A DNA stretch of 64,000 nt, from positions 427,857-491,856 of the forward strand of contig NW_002060971.1 in the NCBI RefSeq assembly GCF_000150275.1, written 5' to 3'. This DNA is from Trichoplax adhaerens (taxonomy: Eukaryota; Placozoa; Uniplacotomia; Trichoplacea; Trichoplacidae). The position numbers were made by a program, and so were the translations under genes. How positions within the stretch are numbered: the first letter of the stretch is position 1; each line of letters opens with the position of its first letter. Shown piece after piece: positions 1-12,700 of the stretch. The notes beneath the pieces are model-generated. The model saw only the letters and a list, made by a program, of their open reading frames with translations, was not told where the DNA came from and did no database searches.

Positions 1-1617
1 GAACGTAAGAGTAGTTATAATTCGATCCTGGAATATCCAATTTAGTTCATTAGATGATACTCTGAGATAACGTAAATAACTGTGTTTATCGATGTAGCAG
101 AATAAAGGAACAAATTGTAGGTCAAAGTTTGCGTATTAGTTAGAATACTTTTATTGGTACAATATTACGCTAGATGCTGATGATATTAAGTAAAATCCGT
201 TAAATGAAATTACAGAGGTAAAAAGTAAAGAGGACGAGATATGGATCCTTTCAACAGGCTTAATTGCCCTAATATAACGTTAATTCCAGTATGTATTCAT
301 TGCGTTTAATTGAGATGAAATAGTGAGTTAGCTTCCTTCTATCTATAGTGGTATAATAATTAATTAGCCGTAAAGGACTGATTGGACTGATCGTAATTAA
401 TAGAGTAGCAGCTTTTATACCGGTGATTTTAAATAATGATCGAATATTGAGTAATTTATTTGAGTTATAACTTGTAATGCTCTAACCTTTCATTTTAGTT
501 AATGCAAATATTCATTTTTAAAATCGATTTAAAAATGAGTGAAATATTTAAAATAAATGCTGGATCTTAATAACGCGGACATATATGATTACGTGAACTT
601 GTAGAGAAAGGAAAATTGGAGATATGTGATGTTTGAAAGTAGTAAAGTACGACTGCGCTTGCTGTGAATATGGAAAACTATGAACATACGAAATATAAAT
701 TTCTAGACGGATGTGAAAAAGTAAATTATTATTTATAATAGTTGTAGGCATCAAATATCGATATAAGATTTTAATTATAGGAGATATTAATGGCTAAACT
801 TCATCAGCTAGTCTTAGATATATTTGTCTTAATCTGATGGCTATATTGAGGCAAAAAATAATCCATCAGAAAGTGGAATAATTAATATTTATAGCTTTAT
901 TGTGTAGAGCCATCTACTCTTGGAATATTATTGTAAGAATACTCCTTAGTATTAACGTCAGGTATCTAAAATGATGCTCAGTAGCTAAGAATTTAATAAA
1001 AATTGTTTTTAACTTTAGTTACATAAAATTAGTACTATGCAATGTTGAACATTTCAAATTTATAGATAATTATTTTAATAGATGTTGTACTTAAAATTTT
1101 AGCTTCTATTAAGCTAGTAAAGTATTTCATGCAGACAAGCATAGATTACTTCTGGGCTTTATAAACAAATCAAATCTATTTTCTTTGCATCTAAGCGACT
1201 TTAATGCAAGTGTGAATATATCACGCTATTTCGGACAATAAAAGCTATAGCTGATCGAAAAATATTCGCCATCGAGCGCATTTTTTTATCATCATGGTAC
1301 GTTAATAGAAACGAATCATTTTGGAAATCGTTTCAAAGCGAATATTAAAATTGATTTATCACTCTATACTTTTGCTTTATCTGATAATCTCTAGATAGCG
1401 TGAATTAAAATTTACCAGTCATCGATAATTAAATGGATAGCTGCTGAACTAGCAACTTTTAATCATTAAAATATGTAGTACAAATGAGCTTATTTTTCGA
1501 CGAAAAATTACAATTATCGCGGTTAGTCTATAAAATAGCACAATGATCAACATCATTGGTCAATACTAACTACTTTTAATTACAGATTGGCCGACGGAAT
1601 GAAGATGAAATCTGAAT

Positions 1618-1674
<57 letters not shown>

Positions 1675-3356
1675 CATAATAATAATGTGATAATCGAAAT
1701 ATTATTACGGTAATAACGATAATACAAATGAATGCACAAATCTATTAATTCGAAAGTTTTACTAAGTATTATACGAGTATTTCTTATGCAATGGAAGATG
1801 TTGCAAGTTAACACTCATAGCTTGGATCAAGAGAATAAATTAATTTAACATCATGAGAAAATATCATTACCCTTGAGTGAAACTTTTAACATTAATAACC
1901 GCCACAAACTCGAAATCTTACAAGTTCTTTTAAACTTCCATATCCCTAATGTTAGTATACGTACATTGGCCTAGGAATCTCACGCTATACAAGAAATAGC
2001 TTAACATAAAACTGGTTTGTAATACGCTCGCGATGTTAGTTATCTTAATATTAATTCGTTTTTTTTGCCTTGATGGATCTCAAGATTGTGGATACCTAAT
2101 TTTTCAGAGCTTACTTATGACGATCATGATAACTGCCTAGTTAGCTATACCACATTTATAATAATAATAAAACGACATTTTTGCTACTATCTGTTAACAG
2201 TTAAATGATCTAGCTACATTAATAGGATGTTCAATTAAAATTTCTAGCCTATAATCGTAAAAATGCTATAATAAGTAAATGATAAAATAATTCATTTTGA
2301 TAAAAAAATCCTGAAAGAATCTATAATATCAATTTATAACCTATTCGTTAAGTGAATGATGCTATTTGAATTATCTCAAATTCATATTTTATGTTTGATA
2401 ATTTTAAAAAATAGACTTGTCTATTAAGAGTGCCTGCCATAATCTGCATATCACTGCAAAATGTTTGCCTGTACTTTTACCCAAACTGCCCGTTACATGT
2501 ACATTATACAGTCTATTCTGCAAAGATAGCAGGATTAGCAAAGACTTGTTTAATATCTGAATATAACGCGTTATGACTATATGGATAATATTAAACTATA
2601 TTCGAAATAAGTTAAAAGATACCGGGACATTGTAGATACTATTGATCCTAGGAATAATTTCTTTCACACATGGCGATACCATAACGGTTCCATAGTAGAA
2701 TTTCCTCAACGGTAGTATGTAATCAGTATCGGAATTGTTCATTTGGATTATTGTTATTATAATAGTTTAAGCGCTTCTTTAAAACTCCGCATAAACGATC
2801 AGTTCTATCATAGCAAAAAATAAGAAGAGATGATAAGTCAATGGCTTAAAAGTTCCTATCGTGGTTACTTATTGGAGACAAGTTTATTTCCCAAAGGCTA
2901 GCTGAAAAGTATCAGGGCTAAACTATCCTAAGATTGTAATATATATTATTTAGCGGTAAAGAGCAAATAATGTAGTAAATTTCATATTAATGTTATGTGG
3001 ATACTAACTATGATCACTGTGAATCGTGTCATGGATATCGACTGTACGTTATTATGCTACAAAATACTATATCTGTTAGACTATTAAAATAGTTCTCGGC
3101 TGAAAAGTTATCAAGTTGTGGCTCTGGTTCTTAATGACATTATTTCAAGAGAGAGCTGTATTTTCAGTTTATTTTAAGATACCGTAAATGTTGCAAATTA
3201 ATACCGTATTAGTTAAAGGCTTAAATTTATCATATAATAAAGTGAAGGTGTGATGCTGCATATCAGATTTATAATAATCATCTGTTTAAACTAATCAATA
3301 TGTAAGTATCGTATCTATTTATTAAGATTATAATATTAGTCACTAATCTCCAATAG
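1..3356. other. Non-coding stretch downstream of MIPOL1
   Basis: AT-rich sequence with no exon-like coding I can support on either strand. The short open frames here have no domain-like composition, and one at 1566-1814 is only the translation of a TAA/TTA microsatellite. It would contain the 3' UTR of the MIPOL1 gene. The related human protein continues a little past the last codons seen here, so one further small 3' exon could lie in this stretch, but I did not find it. Confidence 0.5.
1619..1687. repeat. (TAA)n microsatellite
   Basis: An uninterrupted run of about 17 TAA units covers roughly 1619-1670, followed by a slightly broken tail with more TAA units to about 1687. On the minus strand it reads as TTA and gives a false poly-leucine open frame. 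Confidence 0.95.
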
Positions 3357-6300
3357 TTACTTTTCAGCTTTTTGTTCTGCTAAAAATTTTGATGTGGTGG
3401 CTTCGTGTAGCTGCCTAGCTTTTTCATCTCGTTCTCGAATGATATTGTTTAGCTTTGAATTTAATTCCTGATTATCTTGATCTAGTTGCCTGTTACTTGT
3501 TTCGTATTGCCGCAATTTATCCTCATACGCTTGGATTGTTGCATTAAATTGATCACGAAGATTTTTCTCATCAGAAAGAGAATTATGAAGACTAAAGAAG
3601 GTAATCAAATATAATAAAATTGACAAATATTTATAGCCCAAACAGCGAAATAAACTATCCGTATGCACATTAGATAAAAAATAACAATTTATAAGTTTTC
3701 TATTGGAGCAATAAGAAAATCTAGGAGACTACGGTAATTATTAAGTTCAGTAGAAACGTTCTGAACCTGTAATATATTCTTAAATCTTCCAATTCTTCCT
3801 CTGATCTCTTGAGTCGTCTAAGCAGTGAATCTCGTTCTTCCTGTGAAGCAATCAATTGGCTCTGCGCATATAAATATGACATTCAGTTTTTTGATATTGA
3901 GATAGGACATGCTTGAGTTTAATTTATAGTTTGAAGAGTAGTAGCAAGTACAATCGAAGTTTTATTACCCGTAAACTCTTAACTTTGGTATCCTCTAGGA
4001 TGCTAATTTTGCTCTTCAGTGATTCCTTTTCACGGTGTAGATGCCGAACATCTTCTTCAAGAATTGAACACTAAGGTAAATAGAATTGAATTTTTTGTTT
4101 CAGTCATTACTATTAATTATTCTCGGTCAAAATTTAGAAAGTCTATCATAATTAGTATTGGGTAAACAGCATCAGAGAACCATATATGTATTCGAAATAT
4201 GTATATTATAAAAAAATTTCGTAATTTACTTGGTTTACATGTGGCTGTATTGTCCATTGAATACACTTATAGTGTCATATCTCATACTGCAATGCTGGCA
4301 ATACAATACGCAGAGATTTGCCCAAATGAGCGAGTAATCACAATTCATGACCCATTACATTAAGCTATTACCGTTATAGTGAAATTAAGGTTAAAAGTAC
4401 GATACCTTATTTACAGCTTCATCTTTCTCTTTTAGTGCTGCAGTTAGTTCATGATTAATAGTAACATGTTTTTGTTTCTGAACGGACTTAACTTTTCCAA
4501 TAACTTGTGCACCATGGCGGTTTAATTCGGCAATGCTACTAGCCCGATTAATCTGTGTAAGGAGTTCGGAAACATCCTAAAGAAGGAATATTGATTTTTT
4601 ACTTTGAGAAAGATTGCCAAAGTGGTTGTTTATTTTGTGCTGCGATGAACATTTCCATGCCCTTATTAATCAAATCAATTTACAAAATCACAGTTCTTTT
4701 ATAGTGAATAAAATCTCAGATTGTAGCTTTGATTAGATGTTTACTGACTGATAATGTATGTGCTCGTCCTAGCCATTCTTAATAACAAATGGCCGAATCA
4801 TGTTTATCATATGAATTTGTTTTTAGTTCTTGAAGTTATTCATAGTTCAGGGAAGTTTTTGTAGCTCATGAAATGAATCTAGAGAATGAAAGTGGGTTTC
4901 CTGATGATATTTACTGATAGGTCTCGATTTCAAGAAGATTTTACTACAAGATAAGGTTATTGTTTTTGCCAGCATTGGATCCATTAACATTTAGCAAAGT
5001 CTTATTTACTTAAAGGTAGAAGTGATTAATATTAGGCAATATACAGCTTAAAATTTTCATTTATCATATACCTTGCCTTTAGATTTTATATCGTTATCTG
5101 ATCTTGATTAACTTAGCGAACAAATAGAAGGGGAGTTCAACAAACTCAATCATACCTGCTGACTACGTGCGCTGACTGGCTTTTCATCTTCCGATTCTTC
5201 ACTTTCAGATTCAGATTCATCATCACTAGCATAATGCAGAATGAAAAATAATATAGTTAGCGTTTATTATGTTAACTTGTAGGTAAATGGAGAAAGGGTA
5301 ATTACTAGGCTGTTCAAAAAATTGGAAGTAATAGTAAGGAAAAATTTTAGATTTACCTTCCATAAAAGCTGCTTGTACTACGTGTAGACTCAATCTGTCT
5401 TAATTTTTTAACGGCTGCATCTCGTTCTTCATTAGCATGCCGTAGCCTGGCCATTATGGCGCAATCCCTTTCCTTTTGCGCTTTATAAAGTCTTTCTACC
5501 AAAGCTAGCCATGGAAGTGATAGAAATATTACATATTTTAGTTTACTGATGTGGCACAAAACAAATTTTACTTTTCTAGAGATACTTGGATGCATTTTTC
5601 TACTCAACGCCCTTTACCTGCACTTTCTTGGGCAACTTTTGCGTTAATTTCTTCCGACATCATCTCTCTAGCCGATAATACTGGGGCTTCAGGGCTTAGG
5701 CCATATCGACCAGGAGAATCACTTGACTAATGAATAAAATTACGATAACAAAATGTTACATTGATTATCGGAGTAATGTCAATATGAAGCACTTTGACAT
5801 ATATTATAATCTACGCGAGTATCCATACATTTATTATTATGATAGTAAAGCATTAGATTAATTATAGGAGAAATACAAATTTACAGCTTTTCAACTTTTT
5901 TATATGATCGGTAGAAAAAAGAATGCATTCATTATTATCAACTATGATAGGAAATAATAACTGTATCATCACTAGGACAGGTTTACCTTGGTATAGTCTA
6001 ACTTCAAATCACCATTTTTAAAGCTAAATGTTGGACTTGTTGCTCCAAATAAACGCTGAGAGCCATAATTGTACGAACTACCTAATGAATAATTATCACT
6101 CAAGACACTTTCTGATGGTGATCGATTACGCAATGGAGGAATAAATGGCGGCATCGTTCCAAGGTTATCTGGTACGTTACTATTTGCTTGGAATAAATTA
6201 ACTTGGCTACCAATATCTGGTACAGGGATATTGTTAGAATTCATGGGAGGGAAGTAACGAAAGGCTGATTCGACAGAATTATTTGATTGCACTGGTATCG

Positions 6301-6640
6301 ATTGTGAAGGATTTAGTGGTCCTACTGTAGAAGTTGAAATGGGCTGATGCATAGGTTGATGAATTGCATGCAGAACAGGTTGAACTAATGGTTGCAATAT
6401 TGGCTGCGAGAAAGGCTGTGTTATAGCTGGCTGAGGAAATTGTTGGACCATTGTAGGTATATATGTTGGTGTATTATTGATAAATGCTTCTGCTGGTGCC
6501 ATTTGCCCCACAGGCGAAGTTGGATGGATGCTTTCCATGTAGCTTTTTTGCATAGTATCTCCTTTCTCGTTATTGGTATATATTGTGTTTGTGTGATTAC
6601 TTGGAAGATTTTGAGCTGTTTGTAGTTCAGGCGATGGCAT
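3357..6640 (-). CDS. MIPOL1: MIPOL1-like coiled-coil protein (mirror-image polydactyly 1), 8 exons, 527 aa modelled
   Basis: Coding exons in transcript order: 6640-5987, 5726-5618, 5504-5357, 5225-5156, 4576-4406, 4070-3969, 3861-3767, 3591-3357. All junctions are GT-AG, phases agree, and the exons sum to 528 codons including the stop. Residues 1-218 are a low-complexity Pro/Gln/Asn/Ser-rich N terminus containing repeated QP-x-x-QP motifs. Next come a conserved block (ERLYKAQKERDCAIMARLRH), a Ser/Glu/Asp acidic linker, a conserved DVSELLTQINRAS block, and charged heptad-rich coiled coil to the end, with ELEDLRIYY and KNLRDQF as landmarks. These landmarks in this order are those of vertebrate MIPOL1 (about 440 residues); the long N terminus is extra. 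The start is taken at the codon at 6640; another in-frame ATG lies at 6670. The last exon either stops at 3357 or is spliced at the GTAAC there to an unseen 3' exon. The family is poorly understood beyond being coiled-coil. Confidence 0.85.
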
Positions 6641-7373
6641 ATCGTTAATCAACCAAGATATGCTTAGCAATTAATAAAATAGGAACTCGTTATGAAATGA
6701 GTTTGAAGGCTACTACGGCGTATTCGGATGGATAATTAGTAACGGCGAATTAATTTCGTTTTGGTACAGGTCAATGGCTAGTAATTTGCCTATATTACTT
6801 TCTTTCGGAAACAGGAGTTATATTGAATCTTAGCTTCGAAGTGAATGGATAAGTAGAGTAGTGGAGGATGAATGATTAACTTTATGTATTAGATCAATCC
6901 TTAGCGATTTTCTGAATCACCAATTCATCACAAAATGTCCTATAAAAACAGACTAAAAGTCATACCATCACTTAGTATAAATCATTAGTCATAATATCAC
7001 AATTTTTAACAAAATTTTTAAGAAGAATAAATAATAAATATTAATTATTGAATTATCAATAGTAGACTTCCATTAAAGACGATTCTATAACTGCAGATGA
7101 TGAAATTTCCATTATAATTTATTAATTGATGAATTTTAAGAATGCTAAGATTAACTCTGTTTTCATTTTCCCATTTAGCCGTAAGCAGTCACTGTTACAT
7201 AATTATTAATATAAGGCGAATTAAATTCAACTGAGAATCGCCTTAGTTGATGTTTGCATATGGTATGCGCTTAATGGACCTATAAATTACTTCACGATAT
7301 GGTAAGTGAAGGCACTCTTTGCATTATTGATTTCAACCAGAATGATATGGATTTGAAGTCAAATGCACAGCAT

Positions 7374-7860
7374 TTTTAGATTTATGCATGCACTTTCTAT
7401 ATCGCATGTAATGGTTTAGTACCGCATTAGCACGTTTAAATTACCTTTATTGATATAAATATAGGTTTAACGGGTACTAAGCTATTTACAAGCAGCAAGA
7501 TGATAACAACATTACAGTTAATGAAATGTAATTAATTAGCGTCTACTATCAGTATTCCAAGTTATACACTTACCGCTTCCAATATAACATTTTTAGATCT
7601 GTACATGTACTTTTTATGGCGGATATGGATGGCTTATTACGGTATTAGCACTTCTAAGTTACTTCCGTAGATGTAGACGTAGGCATTATGATGATTTAGT
7701 TCCGTATTAGCATTGCCGCATTACCTCTACTGACGTAAATATAGGCACTACGGGTACTAAGCTGTTTACAAGCAGCAAGAGGATAACGATATCGCAGTTA
7801 TTGAAATGAAAATTACATAGCACCATACATCTGTATTCCAAGTTCTGTACACTTTAAGAG
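7374..7860. repeat. Diverged tandem duplication with a nested inner duplication
   Basis: Two related copies lie at about 7374-7580 and 7590-7860. Both share a segment around CGGGTACTAAGCT followed by TTTACAAGCAGCAAGA, and both end near GTATTCCAAGTT. The second copy is longer because its inner block (GTATTAGCA ... TTACC ... GATGTA) occurs twice. No coding potential was seen. Confidence 0.75.
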
Positions 7861-10800
7861 ATATTTAAATCACCCATTTGCTTGCTTTATAAGTTGTTGG
7901 GTAGGACTTGTATTTTATATGGGTTCGTTAATGTTAAATCATTAGCAGATATTGTGACAACTTACTGCCGTAATTACGAACCATAAATTAAGACACAGTT
8001 ATTTTCTTTAAGCCCGACTCAAGAGAAAGAATACATTATCAAGGAATACCTAACCAAATTACCTTTATATGATAACATCAACACCTCAATTAATTGATTG
8101 TAATGTTTTGAAAAGCTTTCATTTTTAATATAGTATTACAAAACAAGGGTTTGATAATTATAATTAATGTACATCAATCTTTACATTTTTTCTTTTTATA
8201 CTTGTTTGCATCATAACATTTTCAGTAAAGATAGCTGCTAGTGATAGCTTTAAGCCCTTTCAGTCATTCTGTATATCAATATTAGGGTCCGAGTTCAGAT
8301 TTGTTAGAGGATACTACGGCATTGTGTAAAACGGATGTCTGTGAATCAAAGTGCAGGTATGGTGATATTAATTCTCGACTGTATTCGTAGAATTTATACA
8401 GTCTATCATATAAATGGTTACCAGTTACATTTGGAGGCTATTATACTTTTGGATATAGGTATATCATCTTAGCTAATAATTGATTTATGATTTAGTATTA
8501 TTCTAGATAGAATATTTTGGTTTATGTTGTTGAATCAAGGACGTACGGTACATACTTTGCTTCTGCTGAATCATTTATTCGAAAATTTTAGGATGATTGT
8601 GGTGGCGATAGTTACTTTCTATACGATTATCATTTTATAGTATTTAGCTGTTGTTTTGTCACTCGTAAACCTTATAAACGGTGGAAATTAATCCACGTTA
8701 TAGAAAGGATATCAACAGCATAATTAAATAATTATTTGGCAGCGGCAATGGAAGAATTTTAGTTGTTCATGCCTTTCTAAAATTGGGTGTTACGAGTTAG
8801 AAAACATGAGTATGGTCATTTGACTATATTTGATATAAGTCTGCTAGTACCTCCTCCATGAAAAGAAGAATATATATTATAGAAATTTGAGAGTATGTAA
8901 TTTTAAATTTTTCTCTTTTGGCCTTTGCAACATCTTGGTCAATCATGAAAAAATCATTGTCACCTTTGTCTAAAGCTTGTACATTTTATGGAGGCCAAAA
9001 GGACACTTGAATTGATGTTGTTTTTGATAATGTTGTTATTAATGTCGTGGTTATAGTTGGAATTGATCGTCCATTTGCAGTATGCTAATGGCATAGTTTG
9101 AATAAGGGTACGATTGGTATCGGAAATAATGTAAACTAGTCGTATCGAATAGGGAGAATGTTCTTCCGTGACGGGAAGATATTAAATAAATGATCTCAAC
9201 TCTACCGTAGATAAGGAAAGAGTGGATTTGTATTATTTTTTTGATCGGTTGAAATTTCAATAAGAATAAATTAATTGAAGTTAATGGTCTGTAGCTGTTT
9301 TGGATAGATCTGATAAAAGGAATTAAGATAGAACAGTACCGAAATAAAAAGGTAAAATTACTGCCTTATGCTTAATTACAGTGGTACGGTATACTTTCAT
9401 CTTAGCTGCAAGTAAAATAAATGATATACTCGTAAATTAACAAGGTGTGATATATCGGGAATTATTTCACGAGATATGCATCAAAGAATTTAACTAGTAA
9501 AATTCCCATTAATTGATTTGTTGCAAGATTGATTCAGTAAGTGAAAACAACGCCATGGTTTGAGATACTTGTGATTTTAACTGGGCGATTTCGCTTCGAG
9601 ACAGAAACTGTGAGATAACCTTTATTGTTAAGTCTCGTGTTTTGTTTTCAATCTTCTTCTACAACTTGTTACTATATTTCCTTATTGTACCGCTACAAAA
9701 TAATTAATAAAATTTGGCTATAGAATGATATCGAGATAAAACTGATAACGCGCCTACAGTAAAAGTGTCTGAAGAGAATGAATCCATCTGGTTGATGCGA
9801 TTAAGTCTACTCTTACTACAGAATCTCGCAATGACGATACATAGAGCAACGGCTTTGGCTTGCTATCCAAAGGATAATTTGACTATTTTGTATTCTTAAA
9901 GGTAAAGTAGATAGGTTACGTTGACGATAATAAAGCCTGGAGTACTTTAAGAAGTAAAATTACAGTATGTAGTCCTTACCGGATAATACAACAGCATTGG
10001 ATTATAGTTAGTTTCTTTCGATTGATTTTGTATCAAAGTAATTATTTTTTTTTTGGTAACGATTGGTTGACTGAATCCATGTATTATTGATATATTTTAT
10101 TTTGATTAACTAACAGTTGTTAGCTTGAAACTTTATAGAACTGAATTCTCTATGCCTGAGAACGATTTTTGTAGATAGAATTGTTTTTTACATAGGAAAA
10201 TAGAAGCAGAATTAACCGCGTTAATGAGATGAAAAGACATTTTAATTTATAATTTTGTTTTAAACTTTATTTTAACGCTTTCCACAAGCAAGTTGTATGC
10301 GCATTTAGTTTGATGATAAAATTCTCTACCACTCAAAAGTTTCTAAATAAGTGAAATATTAGTTATAACAGATTTATCCCTCGCTTATTAAAGGGTGATC
10401 GATTTGAACGATCAACAACGAGGCATTTACATTTGATAATGTTAGCTTTGAAAATGTAACTCTAAATTGTCGTATCGGAATTTGTATCATCAATATCGCC
10501 AAGTTATAGAACCCGTAAAAATAGGAATAGCATGATTTCAACTTGGCTTTAGCGTGTTAATATTATTGCCAGGTTTTGTGGATTATGTACCGTATTGGTT
10601 AGCGTAGCTAGAAGAGGGAATTTACTCATCTAGTTTCCAGCTTACTCCATTTGTGCCGAAAAATAAAACTAATAATGTGCATCTTTCAAGGCTTTACTGA
10701 ATTGATAGCTTAATATATTTTGATGAATAGTCATTGCGGTCTGAATTGACATTTTTTAAGATTGCGTCTAATTGTACTCGCTCCTTACTATGAGGGATTA

Positions 10801-11529
10801 GAAGCGTTTATAAAATGACTGGTGTTGAAATAGGATGACAATACGATTGAAATGTTATCCAATATTATGGTTCAAATCATTTAAAAAAGAAAACTAATCA
10901 ACACGAGTAGGTTGATACCTAGCGTTAAAGATGGTGATCATCTACTAGTTCTGATTTTAGCCTCTAATACTACTGGTATCTATCGATGCTATTTTCTATT
11001 TTCATTAAGCAGTAATTCATTCACAGCAAAATATAGAATCACTAGTAAATAAAGATGAAGTTTAATGCTAGTAGCGAACTGGATGACTATAAATCATCCT
11101 CTTACCTTTAAACTATTGGAATTCACGTTATCAATATAGGATAGTTCATCAACTGGAATCGAATCAAGAGTATCACCAACCACTCATAGACATCATCATT
11201 TCTTGATGAAAACTTCTACTAAACTTAATCCTAATACAGCTCTTATCCTAAGTTGGATAATCAGGAAACTCTGGAACCAATGAAGAAGATGAAGGCAGTA
11301 AATTAATAGTGATCCTAGGCCCAATTTTAACAAGCGATAAATTGAACTTGTTACTAATTTATACATGATAATATCCATCTATTGTTTTCATCAAGTTGAA
11401 AATTGAATAGGACGCCGACGGGGACGCATTAATGCTGCTTGTTCATTGGAAAATTTAATTGAACACCACACGTGAACATCATCATGTGATGGTGGCCTAT
11501 TGTAGATCAAGTTGTATTAATTAATTAGT

Positions 11530-11795
11530 TGTCGTTGAAGGCGAATTCTGATTGCATCTGATTATCCTCGAACTAGTAGGTAGTAGTCCAAGGTGGTGAT
11601 GAACAGTTATTTTGTGCTCCTTTCTGCCTACGGTATCAAAGAAGAGAAGATAAAATCACTTATCTGTGACGCAGTAAATAAATGATTTCCAATGGTTGAA
11701 GCCTATTTCTGATTCCATCGGATAGTCCATAGGCTAATAGGCTGTAGTCTAGGATGGAGGGGGAACTGACAGATAATTGTTTATGTGCTCTATTA
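11530..11795. repeat. Two-copy diverged repeat, about 160-base period
   Basis: Two copies start at about 11535 and 11695. Both read GTTGAAG, then TTCTGATT..CATC, later GTAGTC, then a GGTGG or GGAGG block, and end with TGTGCTC. They lie just before the larger minisatellite and may be an older relic of the same kind. Confidence 0.65.
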
Positions 11796-11859
11796 ATACT
11801 CATCGAGATAGTTGAAATGGAGACACGTATCGGTGATGCTATATTTATTCAATATGAAG

Positions 11860-12700
11860 CAAGAGCAATTAGAGTAGCTAAAACTAAATGAGCGATGTGC
11901 GATATCTGTCTAATATGATATTCAAAGCTATGCTAATTCGAACGGTTAAAACTAGATAAGTGATGCGATCTGTCTAGTATGAAGGAAAGAACAATGCGAT
12001 TTAGAACCGTTCAAACTAGATGAGTAATGTGATCTGTCTAGGATCAAAAAATGAAGAATGATAATTGGAATTGTTAAACAAAATGAGCGATGCAACCTAT
12101 CTAGTATGAAGAGTAGAGTAATATTCATTGCAACAATTTAAACTAGATGAGTGAGGCGATATCTATTTAGTATGAAGGGTAGAGTAATGCTAATTGGAAC
12201 AGTTAAAACTAGGTCAGCAATGTGATATCTATCTATCGTGATGAAAAGAGCAATGCTAATTGAAACAGTTAAAACTAGAGAAATGATGCGATCTTTCTAG
12301 TATGAAGGGGAAAACGATTATAATTAAAATTATTGAAGCTAGACGAGTGATGCAATAATTATCATGAAGCGAAGAGTAATGATGATTGAAATTGTTGAAA
12401 CTAAATGAGTGACGCAAACTATCTAGTATGGGGAAAAGGGCAATGATATTTGGAGCAGTTAAACGAGATGATCCATCAGATATCTATCTAGGGTGGAGGG
12501 AAGAACAATGATAATTGAAATTGTTAAAACTAGATGGGTGATGCGATCTCTCTAGTAAGAAGAAAAGAGCGATTCTAATTAAAACAGTTAAAACTGGATG
12601 AATAATGCGATATTCATTTAGTGTGGATGGAAGAGCAATGATAGTTGGAATTGTTGAAGCTAAATGAACGAAGGCGCAATACTAATTGGAAGTTTTGAAA
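11860..12700. repeat. Degenerate minisatellite, about 65-base unit, about 13 copies
   Basis: The core GTTAAAACTAGATGAGTGATG recurs in decayed form at about 11874, 11943, 12008, 12073, 12136, 12201, 12266, 12330, 12395, 12458, 12522, 12587 and 12652, a spacing of 63-69 bases. Between the cores each unit carries a TCTAGTATGAAGG-like block and a GAGCAATGCTAATTGGAA-like block. Units differ from one another by many substitutions. Stop codons and shifts exclude a coding repeat. Confidence 0.9.

Noticed and set aside
1566-1814. Minus-strand open frame with a long leucine run
   Set aside because: It is the translation of the TAA/TTA microsatellite, with no flanking coding signal.
6392-6625. Plus-strand open frame opposite the first MIPOL1 exon
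   Set aside because: It is antisense to a well-supported coding exon. Its Trp/Cys-rich composition is the mirror of the Pro/Gln-rich sense strand.
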